From positions 24,760,501-24,824,500 of the forward strand of contig CM075344.1 in assembly GCA_037693485.1 (NCBI GenBank): 64,000 nucleotides of DNA, read 5' to 3'. Below, one piece after another: positions 44,301 to 54,215 of the stretch; positions within the stretch are counted from its first letter, which is position 1; each line of letters opens with the position of its first letter. The notes below the pieces were generated by a model. The model did not search any database. It saw only the letters and a list, made by a program, of their open reading frames with translations, and was not told where the DNA came from. The position numbers were made by a program, and so were the translations under genes. This DNA comes from Kitagawia praeruptora. Taxonomy: Eukaryota > Streptophyta > Magnoliopsida > Apiales > Apiaceae.

Positions 44301-45368
44301 CAATACTCTCATTCTGAGAATCTAAGCATTCTGTATAGGGATCAGTTAATGCGGCTAGCAGAGGACAAGGGTCCAGAATTCTCAGCATATCCAAATGTTG
44401 TCCGGATGGTGGTTGACAGTAAGTTGAAGAGGGTGAGCCTGGAGGAAAAGGAATTAATGGAACTTTCAGTGGAATCTCTTAAGGCCGTCTGTAGGCAGAT
44501 GATGAGTAAGGGATTCGCTTCTGTGCTTAAAGATAATTCAGTGAAGACCATTGAAAGTGTCATACTAAAGAAGAGCAATGAGGTGTGGAAGTGTGATGTC
44601 ATTGCTCCGAACCCTCTTGATAATGTGAAGATTGAACCAGAGCTGATAGAGAGGAATTGGAATATTCTTCAAGCAATGAAGAACGTTGATGAAGCTCTGA
44701 ATCTTCCTACTGGAGAACTGGAACAAGGAGAGATAAGGGAGGCAGTTGGTGTTCCAGGAAGAGACAGCGTATACTGGATACATTCTTTTGCTGATAATGC
44801 AGCTGATGCCTTAGTATTCATAGATGCAGACCAGAAGCAAACACTCTTGCATATGAGTAGAGACTGGCTGAAGCAGACTCAAGATGCTGCATTTCTAGAG
44901 AAAGTGTTATATGTGTTCAAATGGGAAGATGTGGAAGTTAAGTATGTGACAGAAAAGCAGAGACTCGTGAGTTACCTATCTGATGTAGTAGTGGAAATGA
45001 AGCGATTGGAGCGAGATGCGGCTAGTGTCCACAATACTAACCGTGTCATAGGCTATCCCAAAATGATCTACTGTCAGTTTAAATCTGATAAAACTCATAG
45101 GAAACCTCGGCTTATCATGAAGAAATTTGAGGAAATTCCAGAGATCAGAACTACTCAGGAGGTGGACAAACTCAGAAGGCTTTTCAAACATCCTTACCCA
45201 GAACCCAGGAACCCTCTAGAGATGGAAGCAGTAAGTTTGTTGAATACTAGGTGGACGCAACTTCGTGATCCAGTATATAAGAAACAAAAGCAGCAGGAGG
45301 AGAAGCGCAGAAGGCAGAAAGAAGAAAAGGACCAAGCTGCTGAAGCTAGAAAGAGGAAACGGAATTAG
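41373..45368 (+). CDS. Element D env-like ORF, intact, 1,331 aa
   Basis: It starts at ATG 41373. The first ~230 residues (FRFTLAGQEYVVTEQIVNKV, then HVEWNYFFEAITRCF) align with the starts of the env-like ORFs of A, B and C. A long Ser/Gln/Glu-rich section follows (about 230-560), then a coiled coil near 560-640 (LESRLSSMENQMKEFG). A Gly-rich stretch lies about 670-705. A large charged C-terminal half resembles the C-terminus of A and ends in a strongly basic, nuclear-signal-like tail (EARKRKRN). I see no signal peptide or clear transmembrane helix, so membrane function is doubtful. The name follows the Sirevirus convention for an ORF after pol. It is a recently inserted plant retrotransposon gene; its function is unknown. 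Confidence 0.88.
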   Translation: MAHQFSLAKNNFYNISTEIGDQLPRFKSWIRFLNLYSKASNAFTAKPTLVHDALQQLWTSAVSFGSKSTPFGFRFTLAGQEYVVTEQIVNKVLGFPVKDAYDPEPTAADRLKFFEEIGCYPPTGRITGNIQKQFLHVEWNYFFEAITRCFRARESDYHQISIPMQNLGIALARELDINYGRIVLSEIVAVMGSPASRDLNTTDVVCWFPRFLQMLINGLVPKDALAVRRSFASGSSSAPLGMGTKSLSTVENQDKHHGKPMSVPETLQMWLTYDEGVTTLMDFSQASSHAQNRSAHAEAFEAIPDEQSGDEQGNESGNLSPHSTHSSSHVSDSQTQETASPQDLSQGESYISNSISSQSPESKQPAHIDVGNDDESEPEEQQLIRKKAKISHAATSKSQSNPRVSHATTPPHESGSPHEQSAHRDFDFDDDFVPLKDTVASRGHEALKTSTVPSPVRTDATKRIGSDVVQEHFVASQPEIPTQEQTVFDPITANYISYQVSAGTSSYFGSIIEDIHERETGSVCERLGREGPSFLRPETERKIPTERELERGHLNQTPSLNSENLESRLSSMENQMKEFGQSMGQLGMNVGDNQRALDDYAARMALQASAFTDLKNQVNDMGHAAGVLGNTLNDRMGAMEFTIDNLAVEISRVMYAIRSFVPPECFAPQQPPPDAGTGGASGAGAYGSGFEDFDTAGGSGDQGGVQDNSPKGESLKETRQQGVQIEEIQEHADLVKEMEVEPSIDEEALRRKKGKAIAIEPDEPFVDLSHQEKVQEVLDSDSDMEDAPLKHAIKRSLKDQGGGAGMSFGLPEEITVDKETLEAQQLALDQAEFFKMKQMQGRAAFQEKKAELQGKQYDYELARLADPQIDLDNRRIGQKWDDARKILMGPCTKGEHNKEADDLFYQLNLQNPMAADYINALKRLISKVRVGYNSSQKEWQVVLSFTEGAPMSFMYVDDQFMTRRSASELFLLATKIQYSHSENLSILYRDQLMRLAEDKGPEFSAYPNVVRMVVDSKLKRVSLEEKELMELSVESLKAVCRQMMSKGFASVLKDNSVKTIESVILKKSNEVWKCDVIAPNPLDNVKIEPELIERNWNILQAMKNVDEALNLPTGELEQGEIREAVGVPGRDSVYWIHSFADNAADALVFIDADQKQTLLHMSRDWLKQTQDAAFLEKVLYVFKWEDVEVKYVTEKQRLVSYLSDVVVEMKRLERDAASVHNTNRVIGYPKMIYCQFKSDKTHRKPRLIMKKFEEIPEIRTTQEVDKLRRLFKHPYPEPRNPLEMEAVSLLNTRWTQLRDPVYKKQKQQEEKRRRQKEEKDQAAEARKRKRN

Positions 45369-45710
45369 GGTTAAAGGTCAGAGTGGTGTGAACTTGAAGT
45401 TGGAAAACCTTCATGTCTTTCGGTTGCTTTAACTCACTTGAGGAAAATTCATCTTAGAATGAATCCAATAAGGTGATATAAGTTTGACTAAAAGATATGA
45501 AATAATCCAGGTGATAGGAATCATTCAAATGATCTTTAATTCGAGGTTCGAATTCTGTTTCTAGTTTAAGTTCTTTGTATTGTTTTCATGTACTTGTAAA
45601 TTGTATATTTTTCAAGACTGTAATGTTAATTATCTTTTCTCGTCTCTTGTTTAGTTGAGTTATCCTTCATTAATTTGAATGTCATTGTTAGACAATCAAA
45701 TTGGGGGAGA
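45369..45710 (+). other. Element D 3' untranslated region and polypurine tract
   Basis: About 340 non-coding bases end in TTGGGGGAGA (45701-45710), the polypurine tract, one base before the 3' LTR. Confidence 0.85.
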
Positions 45711-45711
45711 T

Positions 45712-46764
45712 TGAAAGGCAGAGTGTATTAACTTGTAACACTATAACTAATGTAACTCAATTAAACGAAAAGATACTTAACCAGAAGACAATCAAGAACA
45801 AGAAGTCACAAGAAATCAACACTATATGATGACAAGGTAATTGATACAATTGAACATGTTAACTATGATCAAGCCAAGAAGAAATCATTGAGAGAAGTTC
45901 AAGTCAAAGTTGTTCAGGCCTCAGTGATTTGAGAATTCGAGAATCAAGATCATAACTATCAGTATCAACAAGACCAATTGATTTCAAGTGAACAAGAAGG
46001 AAAGCAAATATTGGAAAGCCAAGTTACTAAGTGAATATGGTAATTTATTCAAGAAGCAGAAACACTATCAAGACTAGTCACTTATGAACCAGACCAGTGC
46101 ATCAAGTGTCAGGACATTGATAGCAAGTTTATGTCAGTAATAAAGATCCATGTTCAAGAGCTTGTAGAAGAACAAAGAAGATATGAAGATATCACAAGCT
46201 CAAGATGTGCATTGAAGTTTCAAGTTGAAGACCAGAATATTTTCTAAGTAAGAAATGTTCTAGATGGCTAAGTCGAAATTCTCAAGTAGAAGTTCTACTT
46301 AGAATTTCGAGATGGCTAAGTAGAAATTCTCAAGTAGAAGTTCTACTTAGAGTGCAGCTTCAACATGACACATGGCATCTTCTGATTGGCAGATTTCCAA
46401 GCTTTCAAGATAAGACAAGATTTATGTGGACATCATTGGGCCACGTACATCTTAGTCTTTGAAGACTACAGGTCATAGATTACATGTAGTATAAATAGAA
46501 GCACTTGTGTAATGTTTTAGTTAGTGAGCAATATTGAGAAAAACACAAGAAAAAGAGAGAGAGTATTCACAGAGCTTAGAATCATTCACTTCTCTCTCAA
46601 CTTCTGTTATACTTTGTAATGAATGTTGTAGCAACCTTTTCAAGTTATATATAAAAGAAATATATTCCTTGAATCTGTGTGTTCATTTATTGCATCGTAT
46701 TTATTGCTACTCATAATCGAAAAGTTGTATTCACCCCCCCTCTACAACACATTTGGACCTAACA
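45712..46764 (+). repeat. Element D 3' LTR
   Basis: It is 1,053 bp, the same length as the 5' LTR and without a difference in the stretches I compared. It is followed by TSD GATTA and then the rest of element C's LTR. Confidence 0.96.
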
Positions 46765-46769
46765 GATTA

Positions 46770-47099
46770 TCTTTCTGTATTTAGTTGATAGGAAGCATTG
46801 TAAATACTCTCTCTATATCATTGTAAAAAGAGTCGAACAAGTGTGAGTTGTAAGTTTGTGTGCGTAGCTCTGTATAAGGTTTGTATTCGAGAGTTCGAAA
46901 CAAACAGAGAGAGAGATTTGTATTGTCAGCAACTGCTAAAGGTATTTGTACACCTTTGGTAGAGTTTGTATTTGATCTTATTAATACAAACAGAGTTTGA
47001 TTCATTCGTTTATTCTTGTTCATATAACCAAGCAAAAATCAGACACGATTATATAACTTGTATTCAACCCCCTCCTTCTACAAGTTATTCGAGTTAACA
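46770..47099 (+). repeat. Element C 5' LTR, second part
   Basis: It continues from 32065 and ends GAGTTAACA. The TATA box position reads TGTAAATA (46799-46806), while C's own 3' LTR (57671-57678) and B's LTRs have TATAAATA, so the 5' promoter has lost its TATA. Confidence 0.93.
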
Positions 47100-47101
47100 A
47101 T

Positions 47102-47112
47102 TGGTATCAGAG
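47102..47112 (+). other. Element C primer-binding site
   Basis: TTGGTATCAGAG follows the LTR and then diverges to AAGG. It is the tRNA-Met type. Confidence 0.85.
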
Positions 47113-47148
47113 AAGGTTGATTTCGAATAATCATAAAGATCTGCAATC

Positions 47149-49440
47149 ATGTCTGGTTACAAGGATGGGAATACTTAGATTCCTATGCTCAAGAGAAACG
47201 AATATACTCTATGGGAAGTAAAGATGTTGCATCATCTGGAAGCAACAGATCCTGATTATCTTGACAGAATCAGAGATGGACCTTTTGTTCCAACAAAGAT
47301 CGTTGGACAAGCAACTGTTGATGGTGTGGTTGTTCCAGAACATACTGCAGAGAAGCCAAAACTTGAGTGGTCAGATAAGGACAAGAAGAATGTTCTTAAA
47401 GATGCTAAAGTGAGAAACATATTATTCAACAGTCTTGATTCTGTTCTCACTAACTATGTTCTCTCTTGTAAAACTGCTAAGGATATATGGGACAATCTTA
47501 AGGTTCATTGTGAAGGAACTAAGCCTGTCAGGAAGAATATGAGGACACTACTTATACAACAGTATGAGTACTTTGAATCCAAGTCTGGTGAGTCACTTAC
47601 TGATACCTTTGATAGGTTTACAAAACTCATCAATGAGATGGCTATGCATGGTAAATATTATGACTTGGAGGATATGAATACAAAGATCATGAAAGCTTTG
47701 CTAGATTTCTACAATGAGAAGATATCTGCAATTGAGGAAGCTAATGATCTGGATGAAATATCATTAGAGGCAGTATATGGAAAACTGAGAGCTTATGAAC
47801 TTGACAACCAGCAGAAGAAGAGCAGGAGTGAAGGAAAGATGAAGATTGTTGCACTTACTGCTCAATCTGAATTAAAGAAGCTTCCGGAAGAACAGCATGA
47901 AGAGATTGCTGTAAAGAACTCAAGGAAGAAGAAAAGCAAAGAAAGTTCTGAGTCAGAGACTACTGATATGGACTCTGACAACAATGATTCTGAATCTGAG
48001 ATGCAGGAACTCTTTGCTATATTTGCTAAAGCCTTCAAGAAAGGAAGATTCAACAGGTGAAGATTTAGCAAAGGACCTTTTCAAAAGAAGGAGGAGAAGA
48101 AGAGTGACAAAGGCAAAGGTACAATTGTCAAGCTTGATAAGGCCAAGATCAAGTGCTTTAATTGTAGTGAGCTTGGACACTTTGCTAGTGAGTGTAAGAA
48201 TCCTAGGAATTCAGGAAAGGGTAATGCACTTATGGTCACACAGAAGGATTGGGCTGATTCCAGTGATTCTGAAGATGAATTGGATTATGACAACATTGCA
48301 TTGATGGCAAATGTTTCAGATAAACCTGGATCTCCAAAGAAAACTTCTTCATCCTCTGTTAAGGTATCACTTCACTCTCTTGATTCATTTGATAACTTAA
48401 ATTCTGATGAAATTAGATCTATCCATGCTGAGTTTAAGAATCTTATGACTAATTTTAGAATTCTTACTTGTGAAAGAGATGAACTTAAGGTTAAGAATGA
48501 TAAATTAGTTGATAGAAATAATTTTCTTGAATCTGAGTTAATTCAAATGGAAGAATACAAGTTAAGTTCTGATAAAGCTAAGCATGATTATGGTGTTATT
48601 CTTGAGGCTTATGACTATGTCAGAAAAGAACTAGAGGAAGAGAGAGATGTAATTAAGACCATTAACATTTCTGGTAAAAAGACACAAGAAATCATCGAAA
48701 GTGGAATTTGTGGTAAGGTTAATGGTTTAGGTTTTGATAAGGCTAGACAAGAAGAAAAAGTAGCTATTGTCATTGATGATAGTAAAGTAGAAGCTAGCAC
48801 ATCTAAATCTGAAGGTAAGAAAATTGTTTCTGAACCTAATCATGTTAAATTTGTTGATTCAAAAGGTACCCCTGTTGTACACAATAGGATTAACAATAGT
48901 AATTCAGATGAGAAAGTATTAGAGAAACCTAAGAATGTAAACATAGGGTTTCTGTCTAAGTCTCAGTTGAAACAGAGATTAGATGGTCTATCAGAGTCTA
49001 GCAAGATCAAGAGAAATAGGAATGGAAAGGAAGGTATTAACAAAGAGAATAATTACAAGAATGTACCTGATGCACCTAGGAAAAAATGTTATAAGTGTGG
49101 AAATCATAATCATTTGGCCCTAGACTGCAATCGAAAACCTTCTTGGAAAACTGAGTCCAGATTCCCCAAGACTCAGAAAATTCAATACCAACCACAAAAG
49201 GCTTGTTATCATTGTGGTAGTTTACTTCATTCCATTTACATGTGTAGAAAATATCATGAACTGTATTATGACTATTATTCTTTGAAATCTGAAACTCCTA
49301 GTCACAAACAGTTTGTGAAATCAGAGTCTAAAGTTGACTCTGCAACAGGTAAAGTAAAGGCAAAATTCTCAAAGCCTGTTGTTTCAAAATCTAGTAAGAA
49401 AGGATCCAATCAAAGTTGGGTCCTAAAAAATTCTAACTAG
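47149..49440 (+). pseudogene. Element C gag with two nonsense codons
   Basis: From ATG 47149 one frame of 764 codons runs to 49440, interrupted by TAG at codon 10 (47176-47178) and TGA at 48058-48060. It otherwise aligns along its whole length with B gag. All three zinc knuckles keep their Cys/His residues (CFNCSELGHFASEC, CYKCGNHNHLALDC, CYHCGSLLHSIYMC). The 48058 stop corresponds to an Arg codon in B (CGA to TGA type, as expected from methylated-C deamination). Confidence 0.93.
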
Positions 49441-49451
49441 TTACTTTTTGT

Positions 49452-52400
49452 TTGCAGGCTACAGGAAAGAAGCATTCAATTATCTTGGACAGTGGATGTT
49501 CTGGACATATGACAGGAAAGAAGTCCCTACTTACAAAGTTTGAGAGAAAAGTTGGCCCAGTAATATCTTTTGGAGATGGCAACAAAGGAGAAACTCTGGG
49601 ATATGGCTCAATTATTTTGGGGAATGTCATCATAGAAAATGTAGCACTGGTTGAAGTCTTGAAACATACTCTTTTAAGCATAAATCAACTGGGTGATAAA
49701 GGTTACAAATCAATCTTTGACAGAGAAGGATGCAAAATCTTGAATATGCAGAATGGAGACATTGTTCTAACTGGTCAAAGACATGGTAACATATATGAAG
49801 CCAGCTTAAGTAATACATCTAAAGGAATTGTTAGATGTCTCTACAGCAAAGCAACAAGTGATGAAAGCTGGAATTGGGACAAGAAGCTCTCACATCTCAA
49901 CTTCAAGAAGCTTAATAAACTTGTTAAGCACAATTTGGTGAGAGGCCTACCTCAGGCAAATTATGTGCAAGATGGACTTTGTGATGCATGTCAGCTTGGA
50001 AAGCAAAGAAGAACCACTTTCAAGAGCAAGACTGAGAATTCAATTACTGAACCATTTCACATGCTACATCTTGATCTGTTTGGTCCAGTAAACATTATGT
50101 CTATCAGCAAGAAAATATTTGCTCTAGTGATAGTGGATGATTTCACAAGGTTCACATGGGTGTTCTTTCTACACAAGAAGGATGAAGCTCCTCGGCAAAT
50201 CATTGAACTTGTCAAGAATATTCAGAATAACTCTGAGTACAAAGTCAAAGTACTTAGGAGTGAAAATGGTACAGAATTCAAGAATTCTACAATGGAGGAG
50301 TATTGTGCAGATAATGGAATCACTCAACAGTTTTCTGCACCTGGTACACCTCAGCAGAATGGTGTAGTGGAAAGAAAGAACAGAACTCTCATAGAGGAAG
50401 CAAGAACCATGCTTGCAGATGCAAAACTTCAAACCTACTTTTGGGCAGAAGCTATTAACACTACATGTTTCACTCAAAACTGTACCTTGGTAAATAGTCA
50501 TGGAAAAACTCCCTATGAGATGATCAAAGGAAAGAAACCAAGTGTGAAATACTTTCACATCTTTGGATGCAAATGCTATGTTCTAAAAGTTCATCCAGAA
50601 CAACTTGGAAAATTTGAAGCCAAATCGGATGAAGCAATTTTTCTAGGATATTCAGCATCTAAGGCCTTCAAAGTTTATAATCTCAGAACTCACATTGTTA
50701 TGGAATCAATTCATGTTGCATTTGATGATAAGAAATTTGGAATTTTGCAAATTGATGAAAGCCATGACAAATTGGAATTTGAAAATCTGAAGAATTCTGA
50801 GATACTCTCCAGTGATGATGAAGGTTCTCCAGAAGAAATTTCTATTGCTTCTCAAAGGAATGCTACTGTTGAGGGGGAGCAAATGAATCAAGAAGAACAC
50901 AGTGATCATCAGGAGCAGACTACCCATTCAGAGTCTAATCCATCAGGAACTGATTTTTCAGAGTCTATTGAGGAAAGATCAGTAACTAGCAGCAATATGG
51001 AATCTACTGATTCTATTGATCAAAGGGGAGTTATTGAAGGTAGAGAGAATTCTTCTACAAGAGATACCACTAACTTAGGGGGAGAATCTAGCAGAGTCAA
51101 CCTACCACCTGTTAGAAAATGGACAAAGGATCATACTGAAGATTTGATTATTGGTGATCCAAATAGTGGTGTTCGAACTAGAAGATCAATTCAAAATGAA
51201 TCCTTGTATAGTTGTTTTCTCTCAAAGAATGAACCTAAGAAGGTTGAAGAAGCCTTACAGGATCTTGATTGGGTAATTGCAATGCAGGAGGAGTTAAATG
51301 AGTTTGAGAGAAACAAAGTCTGGAAACTGGTACCAAGACCTAAAGATAGATCTATTGTTGGTGCAAGATGGGTTTTCAGAAACAAGCTAGATGAATCTGG
51401 TATGATTATAAGAAACAAAGCAAGACTGGTGGCCAAGGGTTATTCTCAGGAAGAAGGCGTTGATTATGATGAGACCTTTGCATCTGTAGCAAGATTGGAA
51501 GCAATCAGAATGTTTCTTGCATTTGCAGCTCATTCAAAATTCAAGGTATACCAGATGGATGTAAAGAGTGCTTTTCTAAATGGAAAACTTGATGAGGAAG
51601 TGTATGTGGAACAGCCACCTGGATTTGTTGATCCAAAATTTCCAAATCATGTCTACAAACTTGACAAGGCACTCTATGGACTAAAGCAGGCACCAAGAGC
51701 ATGGTATGAGACTTTGTCTAAATTTCTTCTTGAAAATGGCTTCACAAGAGGTACAATTGACAAAACTCTATTCTTTAGAAAGATAAAAGGTGAATTGCTT
51801 TTAGTTCAAGTTTATGTTGATGATATTATTTTTGGTTATACTAATGAAAAGTTGTGTGCTAAGTTTAGCAAGCTTATGCAGTCTAAATATCAGATGAGCA
51901 TGATGGGTGAATTAAATTATTTCTTAGGCTTGCAGGTCAAACAAACTGAGACTGGTATTTTCATTAATCAGTCAAAGTATATCAAAGATCTTTTAAGAAG
52001 GTTTGACTTTCAAGACTGTGCAGTTGCAAAAACACCCATGGCAACAGCCACTACTAGACTCTGATCCTAAGGGAAAAAGTGTGGATAATACTAGTTATAG
52101 AGGCATGATAGGCTCATTGTTATATCTAACTGCAAGTAGACCAGATATAATGTTTTCTACCTGTTTATGTGCTAGATTCCAAAGTGATTTTAAGGAATCT
52201 CATTTAATTGCTGTGAAGAGAATTTTTAGATATCTCAAAGGAACTCCAAATCTTGGTTTGTGGTACCCTAGAGAATCTGATTTCTTCCTAATTGGCTATT
52301 CAGACTCTGATTATGCAGGGTGTAAGATAGACAGGAAAAGCAATACAGGTACATGTCAATTCTTGGGAAATAGATTGATTTCTTGGGCAAGCAAGAAACA

Positions 52401-52751
52401 ACAATCTGTTTCAACCTCAACTGCAGAAGCTGAGTACATAGCAGCAGGCAGTTGTTGTGCACAGCTCCTTTGGATTAGAAATCAGTTGATGGATTATGGT
52501 ATGACACTTAGTAATATTCCTATGTTTTGTGATAATACTAGTGCTATTAAAATTGCAGAAAATCCAGTTCAACATTCAAGGACTAAGCACATTAATGTCA
52601 GGTATCATTTTATTAGAGAACATATTGAGAATGGTACTGTGGAACTTCATTTTGTTCCTACTGACAACAGCTTGCAGATATTCTAACTAAACCACTTGAT
52701 GAAACTACATTCAGTAGATTAGTAGGTGAGTTAGGAATGTTAAATTTCTAG
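49452..52751 (+). pseudogene. Element C pol, two frameshifts and altered integrase residues
   Basis: It is open from 49452 to 52064 in the -1 frame relative to gag. A two-base loss at about 52052 (compared with B) shifts the frame, and a one-base loss at about 52667 shifts it again before the end at 52751. The integrase zinc finger reads WDKKLSH where relatives have WHKKLSH. The second catalytic Asp is Glu (RSENGTEF), and RT has ETFASVARLEA for ETFAPVARLEA. The YVDD box is intact. Even without frameshifts this integrase should be inactive. Confidence 0.93.
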
Positions 52752-54215
52752 ATCATTAACATCTGCAAAAGTAGCAAGGTATGTTGTTTTCAGCTTATAG
52801 ACTTGATATTCTTGTCAGGATCTATATTTGATTGGTAAATGCTTTAGCTATAACACTTTGCCTTGATAAATTTCAGTATGATAGACTTGTTAATAATCAT
52901 CAGGATTAGATTTGTATCAGGATGCTGACATCATCAGTATTGTGTCAGTATCAAGATTGTGAAAATTGTTTCAGATCCTGACGTTTACTTTGTGTAGTAA
53001 TCTAATTCTGTGATGTGTTAAGTCTATGCCAGCAAGTTTTAATATTTGCATACTGATAATTTATATATCATTCAATAATCAAAAGACAAGTAGATAATAA
53101 GAAATTATATTTTCATTAATTGAACGCATTACATACATGGAAATGAAATACAACATCTTTTTGTCTAACTTCTACTTATAATTCTGAACTTGTCTAATAA
53201 TATGGACTCTGAGATACATGACAAGGAGCATCAAGAAATCCATCAGGGGATTTGAACAGCCTCGTCTATTCTTGGATTCCTTGTCTGGGCGACTTGAATG
53301 AGAGTAGCTAACTTAAATGAATAGCATCTCCATCAAGATCAACCTCAGACTCTCGGCCAAATTCTTCATCCTCAAGTTTTGAGGAGGTTAGGGGAAGATT
53401 GTATCCAACAGATGGATATTCTAGGAGAAACCTCTGGATATTATCTGAAACTACTCCATTCATGATTGGTTCGATGAGAAAAGTTGTCTCTTCAAAGAGA
53501 TGATCAAGAACAGGATGTTTATCGACTGTGAAAAACCTAAAGAATGGGTTTGAATGGAATTTTGGTTTGAGAATCATTGTTGAGAAGAAAAGAAATTGAA
53601 AGGTTTATGGAGAAAGACGTGAGAAGCTGAACAGTCACTTGAAATTTTTAATGAAGTCAGATGCTAATTATTGCGTGTGACTGTATTTCTTGTTTTCAAG
53701 AAATGTCGAATATATCTAACCAGTTGATTTTGTTCAGATTAATTGTTTATTTCTTTTTCATATAAAAGAAAGATACCACGTGGAAACTCCATATTAAGTC
53801 TCTGGAATCAGGATGATATTGATCAGGATTTCAAGTGTGACCATCAGGATTTGAAAATTATATTTTTAAATCACATTGCATTTTGTGATTATTTTGATGG
53901 GAGGTCAACAAGAAAATGAAGCTGATCAGTATTGATTTTTTATCTTGATAATACCCTGATTTATTTCATGAAAATCAATTTTGGATTTTATTTTCCAAAA
54001 ATCGTGAGTAACCGCACTTTTCAGGGACTGACACCTGTCAATCTACGTGTCGACGTGGGATAGTGGTCTGAAAGATTTGTGAAATATATTTGTTTTGAAA
54101 CTTTAATCGTGTAATTGCTTTCTCTAATTTCACATTCTCTAAAGCAAAAACACTCTCGAGTTTTCAAAATCACTAATCCATTTCAAGAATTTTTCAAGTT
54201 CTTTTCAGATCAAAA
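52752..54215 (+). other. Element C spacer between pol and env-like
   Basis: It aligns with B's spacer in inverse orientation. CATCAGGAT-type words crowd 52890-52990. A CACGTG G-box lies at 53777-53782 and TACGTGTCGACGTGGG near 54040-54060. A CT-rich leader precedes the env-like start. The antisense ORF at 53308-53577 matches the one in B. Confidence 0.65.
53308..53577 (-). CDS. Antisense ORF in element C, 89 aa, unknown
   Basis: It has the same length and end as the antisense ORF of B (18194-18463), with the identical C-terminal 34 residues. The first 60 residues differ at about a dozen positions. No indel or stop separates the copies. No domain is recognised. Function is unproven. Confidence 0.4.
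   Translation of the reverse strand: MILKPKFHSNPFFRFFTVDKHPVLDHLFEETTFLIEPIMNGVVSDNIQRFLLEYPSVGYNLPLTSSKLEDEEFGRESEVDLDGDAIHLS

Larger units (their letters stand above)
32066..46764 (+). mobile_element. Element D: complete, very young Sirevirus-like copia retrotransposon
   Basis: It is 14,699 bp with two 1,053 bp LTRs that I find identical in every stretch compared. GATTA at 32061-32065 and 46765-46769 is a perfect TSD. PBS, gag, pol, env-like and polypurine tract are all present, and none of the three ORFs has a stop or frameshift. It sits in U3 of element C's 5' LTR. It is a different family from A and from B/C. Identical LTRs mean an insertion too recent to have collected mutations. On sequence alone it could be autonomous. 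Confidence 0.96.
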
